DNA of 64,000 nt. It comes from Methanoplanus endosymbiosus. Its GTDB lineage: Archaea; Halobacteriota; Methanomicrobia; Methanomicrobiales; Methanomicrobiaceae. The position numbers and the translations under genes were made by a program. Under the pieces are notes generated by a model. The model had not been told where the DNA came from and searched no databases. It was given only the letters and a program-made list of their open reading frames with translations. The stretch covers positions 62,001-126,000 of the forward strand of contig NZ_CP096115.1 in assembly GCF_024662215.1 (NCBI RefSeq). The letters run 5' to 3'. This document shows, piece by piece, positions 17,905 to 28,253 of the stretch (its first letter is position 1; every line of letters begins with the position of its first letter).

Positions 17905-18576
17905 TCACTCATAAAACTCTGCAAATACAAGGACGGGCACACCATCAATTCTGTCAAAGATCACCGGATAAAACCTAAGCCGCCATGACTGCTCCAAAAG
18001 TTCCGGTGATGAGAGATTTAAGTCTTCTATAAGCATTATCTCCGGGGATTTACAGAGGAAATTTCTGTGGCATTCCCTGCCCTCCTGCCTGAAGGAAGGA
18101 ACAGACACTGATATTGCATCCAGGCCAAAGAATCTCAGTTCCGGGCAGATTTCCCTGAGGTAATCCGGTACATCCGGATGGATCCACGGATGCACTGTGG
18201 CATAGGTGTCGGGGTCAGCGTCCCTGATGTCACCAGAACCTGTTCTGATAAAGAGTGCTTCAGTATCTTTTATCTCATGGATATAGGGTTTTATATCCTC
18301 CGGAATTACAGGTCTGTCACCTGTTTTAGGGATGTCGATACAGACCGCCCCTTCTATTATATTTTCCGGCTTTAAAGTTTCAGATACTGTCAGCGCCCTG
18401 CCGCAGAAATGATTTGGTGCGTCAATATGTGTCCCGGAATGTCCGTTGAAGGTGATGAGGGTTGTATTGGAACTGTCTCCCTTTTCAATGGATTTTGCAG
18501 GCTCAAGTTTCATTGTGTTGGTTCCGGGATAAAGAGGTGTGTGCCGGTTTAAGGCATATGATAATCTGATCAGCAT
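17905..18576 (-). CDS. Cyclase-family metal-dependent hydrolase (arylformamidase-like)
   Basis: A 223-aa enzyme of the cyclase/KynB superfamily. The metal-binding signature H-x-G-T-H-x-D-x-P-x-H is seen as NGHSGTHIDAPNHF near residue 48. Relatives include kynurenine formamidase and isatin hydrolase, zinc or manganese enzymes that hydrolyse amide or ester bonds. The N-terminal LSYALNRHTPLYPG is typical. A tryptophan-degradation context is absent, so the substrate is open. It stands alone on the minus strand, with AGGA directly before the ATG. Confidence 0.83.
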   Translation of the reverse strand: MLIRLSYALNRHTPLYPGTNTMKLEPAKSIEKGDSSNTTLITFNGHSGTHIDAPNHFCGRALTVSETLKPENIIEGAVCIDIPKTGDRPVIPEDIKPYIHEIKDTEALFIRTGSGDIRDADPDTYATVHPWIHPDVPDYLREICPELRFFGLDAISVSVPSFRQEGRECHRNFLCKSPEIMLIEDLNLSSPELLEQSWRLRFYPVIFDRIDGVPVLVFAEFYE

Positions 18577-18759
18577 TCCTGAATATGCAGTGATTTTAAA
18601 AAATAAAAAGTTATCCTCCGGAAATCCCGGCAGATTGTCCGGAATATATTCTGGTCTTGCATCTCCGGATATAAAGGCAAAATCTGTTATTATGATCCGG
18701 CAAAAATATCAGGTCTAAATTCCGGATGAAAAAAAGGTTTTTTTAAAAATTCAGCTTTT

Positions 18760-19386
18760 TCAGGCAAAGCCCAGCATACCTGCAAAACCTGAAAGGAAGG
18801 TTGCAATTACAATTCCAAAGAGTAGGAATCCAAATAAAACCAGGAACACCGGCAGCAGAACCACAAGTAAGGCATGTTCTGTCTGTATCCCCTGAAGTTC
18901 GCGAATGCCTATTACCTGAAGTGCAAGCATCCATATTGCCGCAATTATGTTCACATAGGGTATCCATCCGAAGATAAGGTAAGGGGTGTAAGCATACATC
19001 ATTGACTTTATAGTCTGTGAATACCCCTTTTCTCCTCCAAGCAAGAGCACAAAGCAGTGAAGCATAAGGCCGGAGATGAAGATTGAGAATAGGGATATGA
19101 CAAACATCACATAGATGAAGAATATATCAAAGGAGACTGCAAAGTTTCCGAATGATGCTAAAGATGCTGCCCATTCCATCCCCGGAATACTGCTCAGCGA
19201 GGCAATAGTAGTGTTGAATACGCTCATATCCATTACAATTGCAACAATCCCGTAGAGGACTGAGAAGAGAACCAGAAGAACAACATAATACCTGTAAGCA
19301 GCACCAAGATGTTCTCCACTCTGTTTTTGGAAGGTTTCCACAGGATTTATGAGAAAACCCTTTATTTTTTCGCTATCACCAGACAT
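18760..19386 (-). CDS. YIP1-family integral membrane protein
   Basis: A 208-aa protein with a short polar N-terminus (GFLINPVETFQKQSGEH) and about five or six membrane segments, the layout of prokaryotic YIP1-domain proteins. The N-terminal P-x-E-x-F motif after a short cytoplasmic stretch is characteristic. The prokaryotic family has no settled function. It is separated from neighbours by about 185 bases on each side, so it is probably monocistronic. Confidence 0.7.
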   Translation of the reverse strand: MSGDSEKIKGFLINPVETFQKQSGEHLGAAYRYYVVLLVLFSVLYGIVAIVMDMSVFNTTIASLSSIPGMEWAASLASFGNFAVSFDIFFIYVMFVISLFSIFISGLMLHCFVLLLGGEKGYSQTIKSMMYAYTPYLIFGWIPYVNIIAAIWMLALQVIGIRELQGIQTEHALLVVLLPVFLVLFGFLLFGIVIATFLSGFAGMLGFA

Positions 19387-19573
19387 GATCAGAAATGATT
19401 TGCATCATAGATAAAACTTTTGGCAAAAAGAATGCTGTAAAATAAAGTGGCAGATCTGAATGAGTTTTCTTTTGGGTAATCTTTCTTTTCAATTATCGGA
19501 GCATAGTTTTCAGGAATGAAATGATAACTGAAAGTTGCTTTAAAAAGGGATATTTTTGCAGGAGTTATGCAAT

Positions 19574-19980
19574 TCAGAGTTCTCCGATCTTTCCGACAAA
19601 ATACCAGGCAATCCTTGCTGCATCTCCGGTATCGACCTCACCGTTTTCGTTGAAGTCAGCAGCCATATCAACGGGCGTCAGTCCGGCAACCATATATGCA
19701 ACCTTTGAAACGTCCCCTATGTCAACAAGGCCGTTGCCGTTGAAGTCGCCTTTCTTATAGACTGTAATGTAATCCGTTTTTGTCATCGTATCGCTGCCGC
19801 CATCGTTTGTTACAGTAAGGCTTACGGTATATGTGCCGTTTACTGTGTAGTTGTGCACCGGATTCTGTACTGATGATGTATTTCCGTCACCAAAATTCCA
19901 TGACCATGTATGCGGACTTTCTGTGGAGAGGTCTGTAAAATTTACCTGCCTGACTGCTGCTCCGGTGAGTGGTGCTGCAT
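19574..19980 (-). repeat. PKD-dockerin coding block shared with protein B
   Basis: The last 133 or so codons are nearly identical to 23292-23700 in the neighbouring gene. Only about five amino acids differ, while the beta-helix parts upstream are clearly divergent. A locally homogenised segment points to recombination or gene conversion between the two genes, or to recent sharing of a tail cassette. Confidence 0.75.
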
Positions 19981-22951
19981 TGAAGTTTGCAACCGGAGGT
20001 GGAACCGGTGTTGGGGTTGGGGTGGGTGTTGGGGTCGGTGTAGGACCTGGCCCCACAGTGTTGGATATCGGTGCAAAAATGACCTTGCTCTTTACCTCCA
20101 GTATTCCACAGCCAACCATGTTCTGATCGGTGTTCAGCCAGCTTTCGCCTTTCCATGTGGAAGTTTTGCCGTCATCCCATCCGAAATTATAGCGCCATAC
20201 TGAGAGATCATCTTCATTAATGCCGGAAGCCTGATCATCTGTGTACCTAAAAGTAAGATTATATATTGGATCATATGGTGAGTAGGTATAAGCTTCAACA
20301 TAATTGCTGATATTCATCAGGGTTATTGTTGGATCTCCTGAATCAGGATTTGCTGGTGCATTCTCAACGCCACGAAGGAGAATCTTTCCACTTGTGTTTG
20401 TTACATCGAAAACTGTAGGATTTGCAGTACCTGCATAATTTTCAGTCATGGAGACTGATGGGTTGGCATAAAGGTCGGAATTTGAGCAGTAGATGCTCCA
20501 TGCGTCCGCTCCGGTAATGACTGCAATGCCGTTTTTACTGAATTCTGAACCTGCACAGTCATAAATTCTCATTGAATATAATGTGCTGTCATTGAATGAA
20601 TTGCCTGTTACAGTGTTTGAAGGGCCTGTCAGATAAAGGCCGTATTTCATCTCCTCACATCTGTTATTACTGATGTTAAGGGAGTTTCCGTACTTTGCAT
20701 AAATGCCCCTCTCTGCATCTGTAACATAATTTCCGGATACTTCACTGTAATATGAATTATCAACATATATTCCGTATTCTTCTGCAATATTTATGATATT
20801 GCTGTTTACTGTGTTTGAATCTGATCTGATCCTGATGCCTGTCTCTGTATCTGAGATATGATTGTCATTAATTTGTATTGAATTGCCGCTGTTGTATGCA
20901 TCAATTCCGTAAATTTTTGAGCCGTTTATCCAGTTTGAAAGAATTACAGAGTTGTTATTTTTGCTGTAAACTTTTATTCCGTTGTCTGCCCGTGTGTCAA
21001 TATAATTGTCAGCAACTGTTGTATTTGGTGCTTTTTCAAGCTTTATTGAACTCTCACGATAGTACTGTGAGATTATAGTGTTGTTTAATATTCTGCTGTA
21101 TGTGGGGGACGGAGTATATTCACTGTCACAAATATATATGTCAGTTTTAACTCCGCTTCCTCTCGATCCTATATCTTTCAGATTGTTATTTTCAATCAGG
21201 CAGTTCTTTGATCTCAGGTGGTAAATTCCGTTTGTTCCAAGGGATATATTATTTTCTCTTACAGTTGTGTTCTCTGAATCCTTGAGCGAAAAACCCTGAG
21301 TATTGTCAGTAAGCTGATTTTTGAGTGCATCAGCATTGTCTGATCCTGAGATCTCTATTCCGCATGAGCATCCTTCAACACTGTTAAAACTTACATAGGC
21401 ATAGTCAGCATTCTCAACCTTAATGCCATCGCCCAGATCAGGTGATTTGATGTAATTCTCATAGACATTCATGTCTGTGCCCTTAAGATCCATTGCTATG
21501 GATGCGGCACTTCCGTTTACAACTGTATTGTTATATACTGTAGCAAATTCACCACCGCCAATGTAGATTCCCCTTAGTCTCTGGCCGTCCAGACTGTTCT
21601 TAATATAGGCGCTGTTTGTGTCCGATTCTATCCATATGCCGTAATCTCCGCCAGAGACTGTATTGTTGAGTATCCGGGAATTTTTCAGAGTGCCGTCTTC
21701 AATTTTTACTGCGTAATCAAATGTATCTCCGGGGCAGATTTCATTTTCTGAGATGTTGTACTCATTGAATATGTCACCTTCTGTTTCTGATTTGACATTG
21801 ATCGCTCCCACTTTATTGTCTGTTATGGTTATTTCAGAATTACTGTCAGAAATTACAATCTCTCCGGGAATTTCAGCCATTCCGGTTCTGGAGTAGTCAT
21901 TCTTCTCAATGATCAGATCATGGCAGTTTTTGATGGTGATCTTCTTTCCTCCGCCGTTATAATTGTCAAAGACTTTTGAACCGTCATCAGAACCATCTGA
22001 ATATGCGAGTGCAAGATTACAGGCGTTATTATCTTTCATCTCTACGGCAGGGCCTGAAACGCTGATCTCACAATCTCCATTCCCGGATACCTCATTGTGG
22101 CTGAGGTAAGGAATGTCTGTAACTCCGGCAGTAATTTTGCATTCCTTATTATCTTTTATATCTCCGGTTTTTGCTGTGGCATTGAATTCTATATTGCTGT
22201 TGGAGTTTATAGTAAATCCGTCTCCAAAAATATCAAAGAAGCATGTCTGCTCATCTGTACTGATCCTTTCATTATCGTTAAATGAAATATCTCCGCCGTT
22301 TATTTTCACTGCCGGCCATGCTGTTGTATTGTAGAAATCACAATATTCAAATGAAGTATGATTTGTGTATCCTCCGGAATTTAGGTTAATTCCTACATTG
22401 TCAACCTTTGTGTTTTTGATGTTCAGAACACCGTTTCCTTTTATGTAGCGTGTGGTTGACTCCGATCTGAATAACAGTTCTGCAGTCTCCTCGCTTCCGC
22501 CCACTATTGTAAGATCACAGTCATGCAGAGTGAGATCATATTTCATGTATATTTCATTCTGATCTGTCCATTCGTCGTTGAAGAAGAGATCCCCTTCTAT
22601 ATGTCTGAGTTGTAGATTTAGAAGCCCTCCAAGGGTTGTTTCAGTCCCGTCATTATTTACAAGAACAATGTGATATGTGTATATCAGGGAGTCAAATTCC
22701 GGGATGTCTGTATATTCAACAGTATCCAGATTTACATCGGCAATCTTCTGCCATTCGGTATTTATATCGTCTTTTCTGTATATGGTGATGTGGTTTGCAT
22801 CTTCCGGCATAGGACTTGGTGTGTCCCATTCAAACCAGACCTTGTCCTTGCCAACGTAGGCATACTTTACATTATGTGCAGAAACCGAACCTGCAACCAG
22901 AAGCAGTGCAATTAAGGCAGCAATTATAATTAACCCATAATTTAGTTTCAT
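19574..22951 (-). CDS. Secreted beta-helix/PKD/dockerin protein A
   Basis: Large exported protein (1125 aa from this start). Order: signal peptide (MKLNYGLIIIAALIALLLVA, cut near VSA), an Ig/FN3-like module starting KYAYVGKDKVWFEW, a long NosD/CASH-type right-handed beta-helix (about 140-880, short repeats rich in NT, GI and NN), a small domain ending in VIFAPIS, a Thr-Pro linker, a PKD domain (WSWNFGDGNTSS), and a C-terminal type I dockerin. The dockerin has two calcium-loop repeats, DFNGNGLVDIGD and DFNENGEVDTGD. Dockerins bind cohesins, so the protein probably attaches to a cohesin-bearing partner not in this window. The beta-helix suggests carbohydrate binding or cleavage; no catalytic site was recognised. 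The longer frame from 22993 places extra residues before the signal and is less likely. Confidence 0.85.
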   Translation of the reverse strand: MKLNYGLIIIAALIALLLVAGSVSAHNVKYAYVGKDKVWFEWDTPSPMPEDANHITIYRKDDINTEWQKIADVNLDTVEYTDIPEFDSLIYTYHIVLVNNDGTETTLGGLLNLQLRHIEGDLFFNDEWTDQNEIYMKYDLTLHDCDLTIVGGSEETAELLFRSESTTRYIKGNGVLNIKNTKVDNVGINLNSGGYTNHTSFEYCDFYNTTAWPAVKINGGDISFNDNERISTDEQTCFFDIFGDGFTINSNSNIEFNATAKTGDIKDNKECKITAGVTDIPYLSHNEVSGNGDCEISVSGPAVEMKDNNACNLALAYSDGSDDGSKVFDNYNGGGKKITIKNCHDLIIEKNDYSRTGMAEIPGEIVISDSNSEITITDNKVGAINVKSETEGDIFNEYNISENEICPGDTFDYAVKIEDGTLKNSRILNNTVSGGDYGIWIESDTNSAYIKNSLDGQRLRGIYIGGGEFATVYNNTVVNGSAASIAMDLKGTDMNVYENYIKSPDLGDGIKVENADYAYVSFNSVEGCSCGIEISGSDNADALKNQLTDNTQGFSLKDSENTTVRENNISLGTNGIYHLRSKNCLIENNNLKDIGSRGSGVKTDIYICDSEYTPSPTYSRILNNTIISQYYRESSIKLEKAPNTTVADNYIDTRADNGIKVYSKNNNSVILSNWINGSKIYGIDAYNSGNSIQINDNHISDTETGIRIRSDSNTVNSNIINIAEEYGIYVDNSYYSEVSGNYVTDAERGIYAKYGNSLNISNNRCEEMKYGLYLTGPSNTVTGNSFNDSTLYSMRIYDCAGSEFSKNGIAVITGADAWSIYCSNSDLYANPSVSMTENYAGTANPTVFDVTNTSGKILLRGVENAPANPDSGDPTITLMNISNYVEAYTYSPYDPIYNLTFRYTDDQASGINEDDLSVWRYNFGWDDGKTSTWKGESWLNTDQNMVGCGILEVKSKVIFAPISNTVGPGPTPTPTPTPTPTPVPPPVANFNAAPLTGAAVRQVNFTDLSTESPHTWSWNFGDGNTSSVQNPVHNYTVNGTYTVSLTVTNDGGSDTMTKTDYITVYKKGDFNGNGLVDIGDVSKVAYMVAGLTPVDMAADFNENGEVDTGDAARIAWYFVGKIGEL

Positions 22952-23291
22952 CCCAATCAACCCATTAAGTATTGTAATTGCCAAATCTGTCAAAAACCTA
23001 AAAATCCGGAGCTGAAACCCTGGCTATAAACCAGTTCTATATACGTAAAAATACTTATTTGTTACCCTTAAAGTCAGGTTTTATTATCTGAAATAATGAG
23101 GCTGTTGCAATAATGAAAATTAATAGACTATGAAATAATTTATAGGTTTAATCGCTCAGATCTGCCTCAAAAAATGTCCGGTTGTCAAATGATGTTGTCA
23201 TATTGTCTTCAAAAAATTAGTTCCACAACGGATTATTATCCTGAATTTTGGAGAAAATATTTTATTTTGGTGTTTCTTTTGATGTATGTTA

Positions 23292-26200
23292 CTATAATTC
23301 ACTAATCTTCCCGACAAAATACCATGCAATCCTTGCTGCATCTCCGGTATCGACCTCACCGTTTTCGTTGAAGTCAGCAGCCATGTCAACGTGGGTCAGT
23401 CCGGCAACCATATATGCAACCTTTGAAACGTCCCCTATGTCAACAACACCGTTGCCGTTAAAGTCGCCTTTCTTATAGACTGTAATATAATCCGTCTTTG
23501 TCATCGTATCACTGCCGCCATCGTTTGTTACAGTAAGGCTTACGGTATAGGTTCCGTTTACTGTGTAGTTGTGCACCGGATTCTGTACTGATGATGTATT
23601 TCCGTCACCAAAATTCCATGACCATGTATGCGGACTTTCTGTGGAGAGATCTGTGAAATTTACCTGCCGGATTGCAGCACCTGATAGCGGTGCTGCTGTG
23701 AAATTTGCAACCGGATTAGGGATATATCCGTTCCACATCGGTGCAAAGACCGAGAATTCAGTGATATTGTCGGCATAGGTGTACATTGCAGCTGTGTCAA
23801 CACCGTTTGGCTGGGGCAGTTTGACCCAGCTGTCTCCCTTATAGTGCCACATGGACAGGAGATTTGGATCTTTTGTACCTAAGTCTCCGGCTGAATAATT
23901 CACCTCAAGGGATAATTCTGAACCGGAATCTCCGTTAATGTCGAGATAATGGCCGATATTTATCAGGTCATCACCGTCAGGCGGCGGGGTTAATGCCCAT
24001 CCAAACGTCATATTGCCCTTTCCTTTCATTGAAAATGTCGTTGCATTCTCTCCGGCAAATGTGATTCCTGACAGACTGTTTGTATAGCCAAAGTTCTCAG
24101 CCGAAATTCCGGCTGAAACATTTGGAGATGCAATACTATTCAGATATGAATTTTTCAGGGTATTGCCATAGTCCCCGTTTAGTATCCAGCCATATGAATT
24201 GTTTGTGGCAGAAATACCTGTAAATCCGGAATTTTTAACAATATTTGGTCCGGATGTGAGCTTCAGCCCGTATGCACCGCCGTATGCAGCACTCAGACCG
24301 GATACGGTTACATTTTCTATTATATTACCGCTTCCTGAGGTGAGCGTTATGCCTGTACACTTTGAGGATTCAAAACCGGAAATACTTGAGTTTGATATTG
24401 AGTTACTGTCTGAATCGCCGTAGATCTTAAAACCGTCAACGGAATATCCTACAGATGCAATATCGTGGATATTACAGTTTTCTATTGTATTGCTCTCTGA
24501 ACCTGAGATCTCAAATCCGGTGACGAAACCGTCAGAATTGCCTTTGAATTCACAGTCTGTAAAACTGTTTGAGTCTGAATTCTTAAGATATGCTCCACTT
24601 CCGAATGAATCGGAAGAGATGTCTGAAAATGTATTCCGGTCTGAATCCTCAGCATTGATTACGGTGTCTGCCGTGTTTTTGAAGGTTAATCCTGAAAAGG
24701 TGTTCTTCTCAGTATCATAGAGGTAGATTCCGTTCTCTGTGTCTGTGAATTCACATGACATAATCTCATTTACAGAACCGCCATGCTGAACAACAACACC
24801 GTATTCTGAATTTCCGGAGAAGGTACAGTCGGAAACTAAGCCCGATATGCCGTTTTCAATCGCAATTCCGATGGGATCTTTTATCTCACAGTCAAATACA
24901 TTGTTCTCGTCCGAATCGTTGATATATACACCACAGTTTGAATTTCCGGAGAATTCGGAGTATGATATTGTACAGTACTCAGACTTTTCAGGGGTTCCTA
25001 TTTCCGATTTGGCTAAGGATGCTCCGACAGAGTTTCCTGTTATTTTACAGTTGGATACCTTAACAACTTCACATCCTTCAATTTTTAATCCGTATGAGAA
25101 TGCTGCCCCTGTGATGACGAAACCGTCAATTTCAACATTGTCTGAAAATATCTTTATAGCCGGATCATATGGATCATCTGCTGTAATGGTCACTGATGCC
25201 GCTTTTCCGGATGAAGATTTCAGCCTGACCTCTTTGTAAATATTGATGTTCTCCTTTGTGCCGGTGTATGATGTGTCAACGGTTATGGTGTCTCCGTCTG
25301 TGAATTCAAAGTCATCAAGGGCCTCTTTTATTGACATATAATCCGCTTCAAGCCGTGGGTTGTGCACCGGTTTTCCGGTTAGCGGCGCAAATATGCAGCA
25401 GTGGTATATGCTTGCTCCGACAATATTTCTCTCTGGATTCACCCAGTGTTTATTGTCCCAGCTCTCCCAGTCATCAGGATTGCCTTCGTCCCAGGTTGTT
25501 CCGTTGTGCTTCCATACCCACAGTGAACTCTCGTTATAGCCCTCAATCTCCTCATCTGTGTAATGGAATTCTATGTCCAGTTCAAGTTCAGTGCTCAGAT
25601 TGTACACCTGTGCCCACTTTCCGATTGAGGTTCTGGTTGTGTTGTATTCCGGAGGTTTGGGTGGTTCGGGCGGATCTTCTACGCTCATTACTGCAAAGCA
25701 GTCTGAGATGTTTGAGAATGTAAGGTTTGTCGGGTTTGAAACGCCTATGGTATTGGTGTCAAGTGTCAGTGTATCCTGGAATAACCCTTCTTCAGTATTT
25801 ATGTATAAGTCCCAGGGGTTGTAGGATGTATTTTTCTTCAGTATGTTACTGCTGATGTTTGTTCCCTCGCCCATTGTAAGATAGATGCCGTTCTGGGTAT
25901 ATCCGGTTACAGTATTGGACGTGACAGTTGTATTTTTAGCATCAACTTTGATGCCTGTGTTCTTTGATTCAACTGAGTTGTCGGAGATTTCATTCAGATA
26001 GCATCCTCCATATGTTTCTGTATATGGTCCGAATTCAATTCCGGATGTGGTGGTCTGTGTAATATTGTTATTCTCAATTAAAGTCCCGTTTACACTAAAC
26101 AGAGTTATTCCCTTAGCAAAATTGGAAATCTCATTGTCGGTTATCTCTGCTTCATCAATATAGGTAAGGGCTATTCCAAATCCAGCTGAAGAGCCTTTGA

Positions 26201-27935
26201 TTATGTTGTCCCTGACAGTGAAGTCAGACGGGCCTGATGAACTGACATATATTCCTGAACCATTGCTGATTATATTTTTCTCAACTGTTGTGCCGTCTGT
26301 GCCTCCGTCAAAATACATGCATCTGTAGGCTGTATCAACTGTATTATCTGTTATACTCAGGTTATTGCCGGAATTAATGTAAATTCCGCCATAGTAGACA
26401 TTGTTAAAGTTTGAGTTATTTATGAGAGTGTTTCCGGAAATATTGCCAAATACAGCATCCAGGGTTATTCCTGAATTAAGGTTGTTCGTAACCGTATTTT
26501 TGGCAACTGTAATATTGAAGCCTTCGCATGAGATCCCTTCATAGCTCCACGATACGGTATTATTGATGACAGTACTGTTGTCAGATTCAGCATCAAGCCC
26601 GATATATCCTTCGCGGGTGTTTGATACTATATTATCTCTTACTGAATTGTATCCAATTGTACTCCACCAGCCGTCATTACCATAAATCTCCATGGATGAC
26701 TTATCGGCATAATTCCCGGTGAACTCCGAACTGACAGCATGAATGCTCATTCCGGCATAACTACAGTTTACAAAACGGTTTTCCTTTACTAAAAGATCAG
26801 TCCCATCTACTCTGAGACCAATGTTTCCAAGATCTGAGAATAAATTACGTGAAAACTCTCCGCCACTTACAGGGTCCCATGTCCGGAATCCCTCTGAACC
26901 TGTCCGGCTGACAGTGTTGTTTATCAGAGTTACATTAATGATCTCTTCCAGGTAAGGGGAACTGATGTATATTCCGCGATCCCGGCAGTCACTTATGACA
27001 TTATCCACAATTAGAGGATTTTTATCAGTGTATAAATTAATTCCCGTTCCCTTAATTCCAGACACTATATTGCCTGAAATTACCGTATTATTGCCGTTTT
27101 CAGTAGAAATGCCAGGATAATTGTCATAAACAGAGTTGCCGACTGTATTTCCGGTTATAACCGGAGATTCACCGCTCACCTGAATAATCATACAGTTGTT
27201 GTCTTCAAAGTGATTGTTGTCACCTTCAGCTTTTATGAACCCGCCGCAGTCACTTACGGTATTTGAATCCCCGATTATCCAGAATGAAACCGGATTTCCG
27301 TTATATGTCCCTTCTGCTGTAATATTTAGAAATGTCTTCTCACTGCAACGGAATTTTATGTCCTGGTTTGCTGACATTCCGGAAAAGAAGCTGTCATTAA
27401 GGGTTACATCGACGGTGACGTTTGTAAACTGAGAGTTTATAACCATCAGATCGCCTGAACCTTTGATAGTTTCCGGATAGTAATACTGATTGCTGGTCGG
27501 GCCTGAAAAAACGTTTGAATTACGCACTGATAGTTCATGACCATACAGATCAATATCACCTGTCATATTGACATCTATGCTGTTCCAGTCATCATCTCCA
27601 AGCCTGAGTGTTCCATGCACCTGTCCTATGTGAATATCTTTTGAATCAGTACTCTTCAGTTTATCGCTCTTATCGTAGTACTCAACCTCAAAATTGTACA
27701 CCCGGTCTGTCGTCAGGCCGTCTGCACGGCATCTTGTCTCAGACTGGTCATATATGGTATCAACAGGCGATGAATCGGCATAGATCACGTATTTTCCAAA
27801 ATCATCTCCAACATACTGCGACCATGAAATATCGGCCTTGTCATAGCCGACATAAATTACACCTATTGCAGATGCTGTTCCTGCAAATACCGCTGTGCAG
27901 ATTAAAATTACCATTAAATAAGTCCCAATCCTCAT
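23292..27935 (-). CDS. Secreted double beta-helix/PKD/dockerin protein B
   Basis: Exported protein of 1547 aa. Order: signal peptide (1-24), FN3-like N-terminal module (GVIYVGYDKADISW), first NosD/CASH beta-helix (about 140-740), a connector with IEFHYTDEEIEGYNESS and CCIFAPLTGKPVHN, a second beta-helix introduced by IKEALDDFEFTDGDTITVD (about 900-1310), a second connector ending EFSVFAPMW, a PKD domain, and a type I dockerin (DFNGNGVVDIGD, DFNENGEVDTGD). A strong ribosome site (GAGGAG) precedes the ATG. Expected to be a surface or matrix protein held through cohesin-dockerin contact. It lies 340 bases upstream of protein A on the same strand. Enzymatic activity is not evident. Confidence 0.87.
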   Translation of the reverse strand: MRIGTYLMVILICTAVFAGTASAIGVIYVGYDKADISWSQYVGDDFGKYVIYADSSPVDTIYDQSETRCRADGLTTDRVYNFEVEYYDKSDKLKSTDSKDIHIGQVHGTLRLGDDDWNSIDVNMTGDIDLYGHELSVRNSNVFSGPTSNQYYYPETIKGSGDLMVINSQFTNVTVDVTLNDSFFSGMSANQDIKFRCSEKTFLNITAEGTYNGNPVSFWIIGDSNTVSDCGGFIKAEGDNNHFEDNNCMIIQVSGESPVITGNTVGNSVYDNYPGISTENGNNTVISGNIVSGIKGTGINLYTDKNPLIVDNVISDCRDRGIYISSPYLEEIINVTLINNTVSRTGSEGFRTWDPVSGGEFSRNLFSDLGNIGLRVDGTDLLVKENRFVNCSYAGMSIHAVSSEFTGNYADKSSMEIYGNDGWWSTIGYNSVRDNIVSNTREGYIGLDAESDNSTVINNTVSWSYEGISCEGFNITVAKNTVTNNLNSGITLDAVFGNISGNTLINNSNFNNVYYGGIYINSGNNLSITDNTVDTAYRCMYFDGGTDGTTVEKNIISNGSGIYVSSSGPSDFTVRDNIIKGSSAGFGIALTYIDEAEITDNEISNFAKGITLFSVNGTLIENNNITQTTTSGIEFGPYTETYGGCYLNEISDNSVESKNTGIKVDAKNTTVTSNTVTGYTQNGIYLTMGEGTNISSNILKKNTSYNPWDLYINTEEGLFQDTLTLDTNTIGVSNPTNLTFSNISDCFAVMSVEDPPEPPKPPEYNTTRTSIGKWAQVYNLSTELELDIEFHYTDEEIEGYNESSLWVWKHNGTTWDEGNPDDWESWDNKHWVNPERNIVGASIYHCCIFAPLTGKPVHNPRLEADYMSIKEALDDFEFTDGDTITVDTSYTGTKENINIYKEVRLKSSSGKAASVTITADDPYDPAIKIFSDNVEIDGFVITGAAFSYGLKIEGCEVVKVSNCKITGNSVGASLAKSEIGTPEKSEYCTISYSEFSGNSNCGVYINDSDENNVFDCEIKDPIGIAIENGISGLVSDCTFSGNSEYGVVVQHGGSVNEIMSCEFTDTENGIYLYDTEKNTFSGLTFKNTADTVINAEDSDRNTFSDISSDSFGSGAYLKNSDSNSFTDCEFKGNSDGFVTGFEISGSESNTIENCNIHDIASVGYSVDGFKIYGDSDSNSISNSSISGFESSKCTGITLTSGSGNIIENVTVSGLSAAYGGAYGLKLTSGPNIVKNSGFTGISATNNSYGWILNGDYGNTLKNSYLNSIASPNVSAGISAENFGYTNSLSGITFAGENATTFSMKGKGNMTFGWALTPPPDGDDLINIGHYLDINGDSGSELSLEVNYSAGDLGTKDPNLLSMWHYKGDSWVKLPQPNGVDTAAMYTYADNITEFSVFAPMWNGYIPNPVANFTAAPLSGAAIRQVNFTDLSTESPHTWSWNFGDGNTSSVQNPVHNYTVNGTYTVSLTVTNDGGSDTMTKTDYITVYKKGDFNGNGVVDIGDVSKVAYMVAGLTHVDMAADFNENGEVDTGDAARIAWYFVGKISEL

Positions 27936-28253
27936 AACAATCTCCTCATTCGGGCCTGTCCGGAACTCATTGACAGGAGCATAAAAAAAGAATACTAAAT
28001 TAATGAATCTCCGGTTTATTATTCAGGAAAATACTCTGAGTGAAACTCTCTGCCAGATGAAAATCACTCATTACATATCCGGAATATCAGGCGCTTTAAA
28101 GTTTAAGTTGATCATGATCTTATAAATTTATTTCTTCAGATAAGAAGAGAGTCCGGCTGTCGTTTATCTGGTATTCCGGTAACTTTCATATTCATCATAA
28201 TCCACGGTTAAAAACAAATGATTAAAATTCAGTAGTGCTTAAATTTCTGATTA
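27936..28253. other. Divergent intergenic region
   Basis: No gene is supported in these 318 bases between protein B (leftward) and the permease (rightward). A TATA-like TTATAAATTT sits near 28120-28129, about 125 bases before the permease start. A GAGGAG ribosome site for protein B lies at the left edge. No strong hairpin was noticed. Confidence 0.5.

Noticed and set aside
19851-20126. Plus-strand frame rich in Gly-Val repeats
   Set aside because: It is the complement of the Thr-Pro linker of the minus-strand protein A. No start signal or independent coding evidence.
22952-22993. Upstream start (22993) of protein A
   Set aside because: It would put 14 residues ahead of a normal signal peptide, and the downstream ATG at 22951 fits secretion better.
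21000-27900. Possible CRISPR or short-repeat array in the beta-helix genes
   Set aside because: The periodic signal is degenerate and protein-level (NosD/CASH turns). There are no identical spaced DNA repeats.
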